A stretch of DNA of 9,664 nucleotides, taken from positions 1-9,664 of the forward strand of contig JBBCIV010000123.1 in NCBI GenBank assembly GCA_037189665.1, given 5' to 3'. The notes beneath the pieces were generated by a model. The model did no database searches. It saw only the letters and a list, made by a program, of their open reading frames with translations, and was not told where the DNA came from. Positions 1 through 5,650 of the stretch are shown piece by piece. This DNA comes from BPJO01 sp037189665. GTDB lineage: Bacteria > Planctomycetota > Phycisphaerae > Tepidisphaerales > Tepidisphaeraceae. A program made the position numbers and the translations under genes. The stretch's first letter is position 1. Each line of letters begins with the position of its first letter.

Positions 1-61
1 TTTTCAACCCGTGTTGGCATCCAATGCCTCGCGGAAATCACGGGTTGAAAACCCGTGCCAC
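1..61. repeat. Palindromic intergenic repeat at left edge
   Basis: The 13-mer TTTTCAACCCGTG at 1-13 recurs as its exact reverse complement at 39-51. The second arm also folds locally: CACGGGT (39-45) pairs with ACCCGTG (51-57) around a 5-nt loop. Between the arms, GGCAT (16-20) and ATGCC (24-28) form another small hairpin. The element may continue to the left of the window. Nested, competing arms of this kind are typical of REP-like dispersed palindromes. Copy number cannot be seen here, so dispersal in the genome is inference. It could instead be a terminator for a gene off the left edge, but no T-tract follows. Confidence 0.6.
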
Positions 62-272
62 GAGGTTTTGAAACAGCTTCTAATGCGGATCGGAAAAAAT
101 CCCCGCGTTCGGCGCCGCGACACCGGAAATGCGGCCGCGAAGTGTGCAAAGAATAACGTCTCCGTAGAGGCACGCTTGATCGACGCAAGTTGGGCGCGAT
201 TGGCTGAAGCCGCTCCTGTAAGCTGTTACTAAGTCCTTCTTCTCCGTGTCTCTGTGGCCAATTCAATTCTTC
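62..272. other. Non-coding stretch downstream of queA
   Basis: No convincing gene was found. An open frame of about 73 codons from a GTG at 11 runs through the palindromic repeat, has no ribosome binding site, and gives a basic, compositionally odd peptide. The segment near 238-270 (CTTCTCCGTGTCTCTGTGGC and following bases) resembles low-complexity sequence seen between genes in environmental bacteria. That resemblance is from memory and untested. No tRNA or clear T-tailed terminator for queA could be recognised. Confidence 0.5.
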
Positions 273-1427
273 TTACTCCAGGAACGACGAATCGCCGTAG
301 CTGAAGAACCGGTATCGCTGCGCGATTGCCTCGGCATATAGCCGGCGCTGTTCATCCAGGCCGATCATGGCGGCCACCAGTGCGATCAGCGTGCTGCGGG
401 GGAGATGGAAGTTGGTGATCAGCGCATCGACGTGTTTCCAGCGGTAGGGCGGGTAGATGAAGATGCCCGTTTCGCCGTCGCGCGGCGTGATGGGCTGGTC
501 GGCCGGCTGGGATTCGATGACGCGGGCGGCGGTGGTGCCGACGGCGACGACGCGGCGGCCGTCCGATTTGGCGCGGTTGATCTGATCGGCGCAGGCGGTG
601 TCGATGGAGTACCGCTCCACGTGCATGTTGTGGCCCTCCAGCGTGCCGGCGGTCACCGGCTTGAATGTGCCCATGCCGACGTGCAGCGTGAGAAACGCCC
701 GTTCGATTCCGCGGTCGTCCAGTTGCTGCAGGATCGCCGGATCGAAATGCAGCCCTGCGGTGGGGGCGGCGACGGAGCCGCTTTCGCGCGCGTAGACGGT
801 CTGATATCGCTCGCGATCCGCTTCGTCGCGCGGGTCAGATCGCTTGTCTCGCCGAATGTACGGAGGCAACGGCATTCGGCCGAGACGTTCGAGAAGGGCG
901 ATCGGGCTTTCGTCTGTGTCTACCTCGATCGTGAATTGGCCCTCCGCGCCCTGGGCGACAATACGGACGTCTGGCCCGCCTGTTCCTTCCTCGCCGGGAG
1001 AGGTTAGGTGGAGGCCTTCTGAAGAACCAGATGTTTCAGTTGTTCCAAGCCCCCTCCTAGCTTCCCCCGGAGGGGGAGGAACAGAGGGCGCGAATTGCTC
1101 AAATCGATAGCGGCCCTCCGGCGTCCAGGGGCCGATGTTCTTCAGCAGTACGCTCCATCGTCGCGGCTCGCGTTGCGAGAGGAAGAGCCCTTCGAATCGT
1201 CCCCCGGTTGGCTTGATGAGGTAGAAGCGAGCGGGCACGACGCGGGCATTGTTGAAGACGAGCAGATCGCCCGGCCGCAGCAGCGAGGGAAGATCGGTGA
1301 ACTGCCGATGTGCGATCGAGCGGGCGGCGCGCCGGTAGTGCAGCAACCGTGAGGCAACGCGCCGCGGCGCGGGTTCCTGGGCGATGAGGTCTGGCGGAAG
1401 GTGGAAATCGAGCTCGTCTGTTCGCAT
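273..1427 (-). CDS. queA: QueA, S-adenosylmethionine:tRNA ribosyltransferase-isomerase
   Basis: QueA transfers and isomerises the ribosyl group of S-adenosylmethionine onto preQ1 already placed at the wobble base of GUN-anticodon tRNAs. This gives epoxyqueuosine, the penultimate step to queuosine, in the cytoplasm. The family signature is clear along the protein: a start of the form MRTDELDFHLPPDLIAQEP, LLVFNNARVVPAR near residues 55-67, ESGSVAAPTAGLHF near 215-228, LHVGMGTFKPV near 248-258, GTTAARVIES near 297-306 and TNFHLPRSTLIALVAAMIG near 338-356. At 384 residues it exceeds the usual roughly 340-356. The excess is a Pro/Gly/Ser/Thr-rich segment at about residues 115-149, encoded by a palindromic element. 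The ATG at 1427 is chosen because the family N-terminus begins there; no clear Shine-Dalgarno precedes it. It stands alone, divergent from the small gene at 1568. The flanking motifs are intact, so it is probably functional. Confidence 0.96.
   Translation of the reverse strand: MRTDELDFHLPPDLIAQEPAPRRVASRLLHYRRAARSIAHRQFTDLPSLLRPGDLLVFNNARVVPARFYLIKPTGGRFEGLFLSQREPRRWSVLLKNIGPWTPEGRYRFEQFAPSVPPPPGEARRGLGTTETSGSSEGLHLTSPGEEGTGGPDVRIVAQGAEGQFTIEVDTDESPIALLERLGRMPLPPYIRRDKRSDPRDEADRERYQTVYARESGSVAAPTAGLHFDPAILQQLDDRGIERAFLTLHVGMGTFKPVTAGTLEGHNMHVERYSIDTACADQINRAKSDGRRVVAVGTTAARVIESQPADQPITPRDGETGIFIYPPYRWKHVDALITNFHLPRSTLIALVAAMIGLDEQRRLYAEAIAQRYRFFSYGDSSFLE
981..1083. repeat. Palindromic element inserted in frame within queA
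   Basis: The ends are imperfect inverted repeats: TGTTCCTTCCTC at 981-992 against GGGGGAGGAACA at 1072-1083, 10 of 12 positions complementary. The right part (1041-1083) folds by itself: TGTTCC (1041-1046) with GGAACA (1078-1083), and CCCCCTCC (1050-1057) with GGAGGGGG (1069-1076) around an 11-nt loop. It is translated as roughly residues 115-149 of QueA, where the family normally has only a short connection. Composition (proline, glycine, serine, threonine, charged) differs from the rest of the enzyme. The limits are set from the inverted repeats and could be off by a few bases. No transposase is encoded, so any mobility would depend on other factors. Confidence 0.7.
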
Positions 1428-1463
1428 GTCGGTCAGGTGGTCAGGCTCATTAAAACCGGCCTG

Positions 1464-1487
1464 GGATGTTGCGAAAAAACAACATCC
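1464..1487. promoter_or_regulatory. Hairpin in the queA leader
   Basis: GGATGTTG (1464-1471) and CAACATCC (1480-1487) form a perfect 8-bp stem around an 8-nt loop. Read as minus-strand RNA the loop is U-rich, and the hairpin would lie 37-60 nt upstream of the queA start codon. It could be a leader structure or part of a divergent promoter region. It lacks the pseudoknot features expected of a preQ1 riboswitch, so no ligand is proposed. Confidence 0.35.
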
Positions 1488-1505
1488 ATCATAAACGGAC
1501 CATCC

Positions 1506-1532
1506 GGCCGATCGCCCGATAAGCGGTCGGCC
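1506..1532. promoter_or_regulatory. GC-rich hairpin between queA and the divergent small gene
   Basis: GGCCGATCGC (1506-1515) pairs with GCGGTCGGCC (1523-1532), nine Watson-Crick pairs and one G-T, with a 7-nt loop. It lies in the 140-bp divergent intergenic region, about 36 nt ahead of the GTG at 1568. Its role is unknown: leader structure, operator or dispersed palindrome are all possible. No T-tract follows, which argues against an intrinsic terminator. Confidence 0.35.
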
Positions 1533-1567
1533 CGATATTTCGGGGGAAAACTAGCAGGTTCGGGGGC

Positions 1568-2059
1568 GTGCGTCGAACGCGCGTCCGATTTGCTTCGTGT
1601 CAGGCGGTGTCCGACGCGTTGCCCAGCCTCATCATCGCCGCCAGCGGGCTGAAAGTGGTCAGCCTTCTGCGCGATGCGATCAACAGCGGCCTGCCTAAAA
1701 CAGGCCCCCTAGGGACGATTCCGCCCGGCGCCAACCCCCACACGCCGCGGCCGCACCCGAGATTCGACGACAGCCCTCAGGGAAACCCGAAGATCGCCTC
1801 GCGCGAGGTCATTCATCCCTCGCCCCGCTTCGAACCCCGGCCGGTGGTACATCCCGAGCCGAAAATCGAAAGAATCCCCGATCAATACGTAAGCAGCGTC
1901 GAGCCGGCGGCGTCCGATTCGAAGAGCACCAACCCGATCCAGCCGCCTTGGAAAACCCTACCCTGGCCAAAAATCGAAACGGTGATCATCGAGCCTAAAG
2001 TATATCAGCAGAATACCGATGTGATTCATAAGGGAACGCTGCTGGATTTGTTTGTGTAG
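1568..2059 (+). CDS. Proline-rich protein of unknown function
   Basis: I do not recognise this 163-residue protein. The first ~45 residues are mixed and mildly hydrophobic (ALPSLIIAASGLKVVSLL near 18-35), which could be a weak membrane segment or amphipathic helix. From about residue 48 it is rich in proline and charged residues, with loosely repeated His-Pro-x-Pro-Arg/Lys-Phe/Ile units near 63-102. It ends in a non-repetitive, possibly conserved tail (PPWKTLPWPKIE... and ...HKGTLLDLFV). Third codon positions are strongly G/C like those of its neighbours, supporting real coding. The start is uncertain: GTG at 1568 has only a weak AGG about 9 nt upstream, and GTG at 1607 is an alternative. The small gene at 2112 follows after 52 nt on the same strand, so the two are probably co-transcribed. 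A disordered linker or envelope-associated protein would fit, but no function is claimed. Confidence 0.65.
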   Translation: MRRTRVRFASCQAVSDALPSLIIAASGLKVVSLLRDAINSGLPKTGPLGTIPPGANPHTPRPHPRFDDSPQGNPKIASREVIHPSPRFEPRPVVHPEPKIERIPDQYVSSVEPAASDSKSTNPIQPPWKTLPWPKIETVIIEPKVYQQNTDVIHKGTLLDLFV

Positions 2060-2111
2060 CGAGGCAAACGCGGCGCGATCCCGGTTGTCTTCCTTCGTGG
2101 AGGTCGCGCGA

Positions 2112-2327
2112 ATGCTGTTGCCAGTCCAGGTTGAAGAGCTCAACGAATCGATCCAGTCGATGGATCGCGAGGCGATCGTGGCGCAGCTTCGGCAGTTCCG
2201 CTGTCGCTTCCCGCTCGACTTCACGCCCGATTTTTACGCCAGCGAACCCCTGACCCGCCTGCGCCACATTCTTTTCGGCTTGTGTCTGCACAACCAGAAG
2301 ATGATCGACGTTGCCGTCGCAGCTTGA
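2112..2327 (+). CDS. Small helical protein of unknown function
   Basis: The start is the ATG at 2112, because GGAGG at 2099-2103 lies 8 nt upstream. This is the best Shine-Dalgarno in the left half of the window. An in-frame TTG at 2052 overlaps the preceding gene and is unlikely. The 71-residue product (about 8 kDa) has no signal peptide or membrane segment. It appears mostly helical: an acidic N-terminal helix (VEELNESIQSMDREAIVAQL), then RFPLDFTPDFYASEPLTRLRHIL near residues 32-54 and a Cys/His-containing end (GLCLHNQ). It resembles small uncharacterised proteins I associate with planctomycetes, an impression without database support. It is likely the second gene of a two-gene unit with 1568-2059, and a terminator hairpin follows about 60 nt after its stop. 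Confidence 0.75.
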   Translation: MLLPVQVEELNESIQSMDREAIVAQLRQFRCRFPLDFTPDFYASEPLTRLRHILFGLCLHNQKMIDVAVAA

Positions 2328-2385
2328 ATCGCCGAGCGCGCCGGCCTCACGGTGACGCGCCTCCATTACCCACCGAAAACGACAA

Positions 2386-2408
2386 CGACCCGCAATTGCT
2401 GCGGGTCG
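2386..2408. terminator. Bidirectional intrinsic terminator between convergent genes
   Basis: CGACCCGCA (2386-2394) pairs perfectly with TGCGGGTCG (2400-2408): a 9-bp GC-rich stem with a 5-nt loop. On the + strand it is followed by a T-rich stretch (TGTCTTTCT). On the - strand it is followed by a GTT/TTTT-containing stretch. It sits between the convergent ends of the small + gene (stop at 2327) and accA (- strand stop at 2439), as expected for a shared terminator. Confidence 0.8.
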
Positions 2409-2438
2409 CGGTGTCTTTCTATCACTGAAAATGTTCGT

Positions 2439-3476
2439 TTAGCTGGCCCGGGCGCTCGCCCGGCTGGCCTTTTCGATGTAGACGCCCTGATTGCGGAACT
2501 TTTCGTAGCGGCGTTCGAGCAGGTTTTCGATCTTGCAGCGCTTGAGGTCGCGCAGGGTCTTGGCGATGTATTGCTCAAGGTTGTGGGCGGCGGTGTGGGG
2601 GTCGCGGTGAGCGCCGCCGAGGGGCTCGGAGATGACCTGGTCGATGATGCCGTTGGCCTTGAGGTCCTTGCTGGTCAGCTTGAGGGCGGCGGCGGCGTCA
2701 GCGGCGTTTTCCGAGCCTTTCCAGAGGATGCCCGAGCAGCCTTCGGGGCTGATGACCGAGTACCAGGCGTTTTCCATCATCGCGACCCGGTCCGCCACCG
2801 CGATGCCGATCGCGCCGCCGGAGCCGCCTTCGCCGGTGATGATCGAGATGACGGGGGTGCGCAGGCGCGACATCTCCATCATGTTCAACGCGATCGCCTC
2901 GGCGACGCCGCGTTCTTCCGAGCCGAGGCCGGGATAGGCGCCGGCGGTATCGACGAGGGTGACGACCGGCAGGCCGAATTTTTCGGCCAGCTTCATGCAG
3001 CGGAGGGCCTTGCGATAGCCTTCGGGATGGGCGCAACCGAAGTTGCAGGCGATCTTTTCCTTGGTATCGCGGCCTTTGTGATGGCCGATCAGCACGACCT
3101 TGTGGCCGCCCATACGGGCGAGGCCGCAGACGATGGCACGGTCGTCGGCGTAGCGACGGTCGCCGTGAAGTTCGCGGAACTCGCGGCAGAACAGATCCAC
3201 GTAATCGCGAAATTGCGGCCGCTGCGGGTGGCGCGCCACCTGTACCGTTTCCCACGGCGACAGGTTCTCGTACGTCTTCTTCAACAGCGACGTGTAGTTA
3301 TTGCGAAGCTGACGAAGCTCGGCCGTATAGTCGATCTGCTTGTGGGCCTGCATCGCTTCCAGTTCGGCGATCTGCTGCTCAAGCTTGGCGAGCGGCTGTT
3401 CGAACGCCAGCGTGTGGCGAAGGACGGGCTTGGCGTCGGCGGGCGATGCGGGGCTTTCTAAAGTAGTCGTGCTCAT
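2439..3476 (-). CDS. accA: AccA, acetyl-CoA carboxylase carboxyltransferase alpha subunit
   Basis: With AccD it forms the alpha2beta2 carboxyltransferase that moves the carboxyl group from biotin on AccB to acetyl-CoA. This gives malonyl-CoA, the committed step of fatty acid synthesis, in the cytoplasm. Family features in order: an N-terminal helical region (about 23-70: FEQPLAKLEQQIAELE), then ARHPQRPQFRDYV near 81-93, FRELHGDR near 100-107, GHHKGRDTKEKIACNFGCAHPEGYRKALR at 131-159, VDTAGAYPGLGSEERG near 175-190 and the oxyanion-hole-type GEGGSGGA at 215-222. The length of 345 residues is slightly above the roughly 320 typical, owing to about 20 extra residues at the N-terminus and a basic, Ala/Ser-rich tail. 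No frameshift or missing motif is visible. AccD and biotin carboxylase genes are not nearby, so accA stands alone here. It diverges from tyrA with 143 bp between start codons. Confidence 0.97.
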   Translation of the reverse strand: MSTTTLESPASPADAKPVLRHTLAFEQPLAKLEQQIAELEAMQAHKQIDYTAELRQLRNNYTSLLKKTYENLSPWETVQVARHPQRPQFRDYVDLFCREFRELHGDRRYADDRAIVCGLARMGGHKVVLIGHHKGRDTKEKIACNFGCAHPEGYRKALRCMKLAEKFGLPVVTLVDTAGAYPGLGSEERGVAEAIALNMMEMSRLRTPVISIITGEGGSGGAIGIAVADRVAMMENAWYSVISPEGCSGILWKGSENAADAAAALKLTSKDLKANGIIDQVISEPLGGAHRDPHTAAHNLEQYIAKTLRDLKRCKIENLLERRYEKFRNQGVYIEKASRASARAS

Positions 3477-3619
3477 ATTCGGATCGTCCGATAGCGTAAC
3501 GTTAACACGCCGCGGAGCAAGCCGATTGACACCCGTGGCGACATCCGTGATTCTCCGTTCATCGAGGCAGGGGCCGTGCGTGAGGCGGCCTGCCGCGTAT
3601 CTCGAGTCATCGGATCATT
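3477..3619. promoter_or_regulatory. Divergent promoter region of accA and tyrA
   Basis: These 143 bp separate two divergent start codons and must hold both promoters unless leaderless transcription is used. A consensus -35 hexamer TTGACA lies at 3526-3531 on the + strand. The best -10 at proper spacing (GATTCT near 3549-3554) is poor, so a tyrA promoter here is tentative. A short palindrome TAACGTTA at 3497-3504 lies close to the accA start and could be an operator, or chance. Neither gene has a strong Shine-Dalgarno. Confidence 0.4.
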
Positions 3620-4453
3620 ATGCCCCAGAACTTGACGATTATCGGACTCGGATTACTCGGCGGATCGATCGGATTGGCCGTTAAAAAACGATTAAATGGT
3701 TTTGTAATAACAGGTTGCGCTCATCGAGACGGTTCGTTAAAAGAGGCCCTGTTGCTAGGCGCAATTGACGCATGGACGCTCGATCCCGCCGAGGCGGTGG
3801 GGCAGGCGGATTTGGTCGTTTTGTGCATGCCGGTAAGCCTGATCGGGCCGTGGATGGGCCGGATTGCGAAATATCTGAAACCAGGGGCGATCGTCACCGA
3901 CGTCGGTTCCACCAAGGCCGCCATCTGCGAGGCGGGCACTCGGGCGATCCGGCCGCCAGCGCATTTTGTGGGTAGCCACCCGATGGCGGGGAGTGAGAAA
4001 AAGGGCGTTTCCGTCGCCCGGGCGGAGCTATTTGAGGGGGCCACCTGCATCGTCACCCCAACGGCGGGCACCGATTCAGGGGCCGCAGAAACGGTGGCGG
4101 CTTTCTGGAAGGGGCTGGGCTGCCGGATCGCCTGTCACGACCCCGAAACGCATGACAAGCTCGTCGCCCTCGTCAGCCACCTTCCCCACGCCGTCGCCGC
4201 CGCGGTGGTGGCGGTGCAGTCGGAGGCCTCGCTGGCGCTGCATGGCAAAGGTTTCCTCGACGCCACCCGGATCGCCGGCGGCGATCCGGAGCTGTGGCGC
4301 GACATCTTCATGGAAAACCGCGGCAACCTCATCGAAAGCATCGATCGTCTGGCCGACGAGCTCGCCAGGCTCTCCCTGATCCTCCAAGCCAACGACCCCG
4401 CCGCCGTTCAGCATTGGCTGGAAACGCGCGCGAAGACGCGATTGGAGATGTAG
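3620..4453 (+). CDS. tyrA: TyrA, prephenate dehydrogenase
   Basis: It oxidatively decarboxylates prephenate to 4-hydroxyphenylpyruvate with NAD(P)+ in tyrosine synthesis. The N-terminal Rossmann domain begins at once with IIGLGLLGGSIG (residues 7-18, the GxGxxG dinucleotide motif). It is followed by DLVVLCMPV at 64-72 and the active-site blocks TDVGSTK at 93-99 and GSHPMAGSE at 118-126. The C-terminal helical dimerisation domain carries SHLPH at 186-190 and ATRIAGGDPELWRDIF at 215-230, matching the prephenate-binding His and Arg positions of the family. The length of 277 residues fits the monofunctional enzyme: there is no chorismate mutase or ACT domain, so no built-in tyrosine feedback domain is visible. 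An arogenate preference cannot be excluded from sequence. Its first ~120 bp are less G/C-rich than the rest, common for translation starts. It converges with lpxD across a 34-bp gap. Confidence 0.95.
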   Translation: MPQNLTIIGLGLLGGSIGLAVKKRLNGFVITGCAHRDGSLKEALLLGAIDAWTLDPAEAVGQADLVVLCMPVSLIGPWMGRIAKYLKPGAIVTDVGSTKAAICEAGTRAIRPPAHFVGSHPMAGSEKKGVSVARAELFEGATCIVTPTAGTDSGAAETVAAFWKGLGCRIACHDPETHDKLVALVSHLPHAVAAAVVAVQSEASLALHGKGFLDATRIAGGDPELWRDIFMENRGNLIESIDRLADELARLSLILQANDPAAVQHWLETRAKTRLEM

Positions 4454-4459
4454 TGAGAG

Positions 4460-4486
4460 GGGCTTCCGGAGGCTGGGGCGAAGCCC
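4460..4486. terminator. Hairpin between convergent tyrA and lpxD
   Basis: GGGCTTC (4460-4466) pairs with GAAGCCC (4480-4486), a 7-bp stem with a 13-nt loop that almost fills the 34-bp gap between the tyrA and lpxD stop codons. Position and symmetry suit a shared bidirectional terminator. No T-tract follows on either strand, so it may only stabilise 3' ends. Confidence 0.5.
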
Positions 4487-4487
4487 G

Positions 4488-5537
4488 TTACTTATCGTGG
4501 GAGCTGAGCCGTGCCTTCAGCTTCTCAACTTCTTCCTGCAGCTTGCGCATCTGCACCAGCAGTTCGGGCAGCCGGCGGAGGGCGCCTTGTTCGCGGAGGG
4601 CCTGGCGATGCGGGAGGGCGGGGAGGCCGGAGACGACCTGTTTCGGGGGGACGTCTTCCACGATCACCGCGTGTCCGCCTGCCATTGCGCCGTCGCCGAC
4701 CGTGATGTGATCGCGTATCGCCGTCGCGCCGCCGAGGACGACGCCGTTGCCGATGGTGACGGTGCCGGCGATGCCCGCCTGGCCGCAGATCACCGAGTGC
4801 ATGCCGATTCGCACGTTGTGCCCGACCTGCACCAGATTGTCGATCTTGGTGCCCTTGCCGACGCGGGTTTCGTTGAACTTTGCCCGGTCAATGCACGTGC
4901 ACGAGCCGATTTCAACATCATCATCGATGATGACCGTGCCGATCTGCGGGATCTTGGCGTGTTGCTTGCCGTCCCACCGATAGCCGAAGCCGTCGGTGCC
5001 GAGCACCGAGCCGGCATTGATGATCACGCGGCTGCCGATCTTGATGCGCTCTCGGATGACGACGTTGGGGTACAGGATGACGTCGTCGCCGATGATGACG
5101 TCGTCGGAGATGACGACGTTGGGGTGAATGCGGGCGTTCCTGCCGATCGTGGTATTCCTGCCGATGACCACGCCCGCCGCGATCGAGGGGCCTTCGCCGA
5201 TGGTGGCGGTGGGATCGATGGCGGCCGTCGGGTGGATGCCGGGGTCGGGCTGGGGGACGGGAGGCGCCAGCAGTTCGATGAGGCGGGTGAGCGCCAGGTC
5301 CGGGTCGTCCACCAGCAGCGTCGGCACGTCCGGTCGCGGAGTAAAACGAACCTTCTTGCCCGCAAGCACCGCGCCAGCGCGGGTCGCTTTATATTGCTTG
5401 ACGAACGCGTCGCGCGTGAGCACGGACAGATCGTTCGGGCCGGCGTCCTTGAGCGCGTTCACGCCACGCAGTTCCAGGTCGCCGTGCGACGGGCAGTGTA
5501 CGTCCAACAGATCGGCGAGTTGCTGTAGCGTGGGCAT
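4488..5537 (-). CDS. lpxD: LpxD, UDP-3-O-acylglucosamine N-acyltransferase
   Basis: LpxD adds the N-linked hydroxyacyl chain from acyl-ACP to UDP-3-O-acylglucosamine, the third step of lipid A synthesis, at the cytoplasmic side. Residues 1-95 form the N-terminal uridine-binding domain (LQQLADLL, GVNALKDAGPNDLSVL, AGAVL, DDPDLAL). Residues 100-295 are a left-handed beta-helix of hexapeptide repeats (IHPTAAIDPTATIG onward). VLGTDGFGY at 178-186 is a hallmark of the family, and the catalytic histidine is His240 in VQVGHN. Residues 313-349 form a short helical, coiled-coil-like tail. The length of 349 fits the family (E. coli 341). The start MPTLQQLADLL matches the family start; no Shine-Dalgarno is evident. 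The gene lies 113 bp downstream of the OmpH/Skp gene, the same order as in proteobacteria. fabZ, lpxA and lpxB do not follow it; tyrA converges instead. Its presence implies a lipid A-type outer membrane. Confidence 0.96.
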   Translation of the reverse strand: MPTLQQLADLLDVHCPSHGDLELRGVNALKDAGPNDLSVLTRDAFVKQYKATRAGAVLAGKKVRFTPRPDVPTLLVDDPDLALTRLIELLAPPVPQPDPGIHPTAAIDPTATIGEGPSIAAGVVIGRNTTIGRNARIHPNVVISDDVIIGDDVILYPNVVIRERIKIGSRVIINAGSVLGTDGFGYRWDGKQHAKIPQIGTVIIDDDVEIGSCTCIDRAKFNETRVGKGTKIDNLVQVGHNVRIGMHSVICGQAGIAGTVTIGNGVVLGGATAIRDHITVGDGAMAGGHAVIVEDVPPKQVVSGLPALPHRQALREQGALRRLPELLVQMRKLQEEVEKLKARLSSHDK

Positions 5538-5578
5538 GACGGTCGTCGGGGGTTGGGAATGAGGTGAGGTTCAGGTTT

Positions 5579-5638
5579 CGAATTCGGGGTTCGGGACAAC
5601 ACGGGCGAGGTGCCCGGCAATCCCGAACCCCGAATTCG
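5579..5638. repeat. Perfect 18-bp inverted repeat between ompH/skp and lpxD
   Basis: CGAATTCGGGGTTCGGGA at 5579-5596 has its exact reverse complement at 5621-5638. The 24-nt loop holds a second small stem, CGGGC (5602-5606) with GCCCG (5612-5616). It begins 12 nt after the ompH/skp stop codon (read on the minus strand) and ends about 40 nt before the lpxD start. No T-tract follows in the minus-strand direction, so it is more likely a dispersed palindromic element or an mRNA-stabilising/attenuating stem than a classical terminator. Confidence 0.7.
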
Positions 5639-5650
5639 TTGTACGCAGGA

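Noticed and set aside
11..232. Possible 73-residue protein from a GTG at the left edge
   Set aside because: It runs through the palindromic repeat, lacks a ribosome site and shows no plausible protein features.
1428..1567. preQ1 riboswitch ahead of queA
   Set aside because: A hairpin is present, but the C-rich loop and A-rich 3' tail needed for the preQ1-I pseudoknot are not found at the right spacing, and no other class fits.
2352..3461. Long + strand open frame (369 codons) opposite accA
   Set aside because: It is the antisense shadow of a fully recognisable AccA. The product is Gly/Ala/Asp-rich without domain features, as expected from opposite-strand reading of GC-rich codons.
4497..5528. 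Long + strand open frame (343 codons) opposite lpxD
   Set aside because: An antisense shadow rich in Asp/Ala/Arg that mirrors the hexapeptide repeats of LpxD; no start signal or family features.
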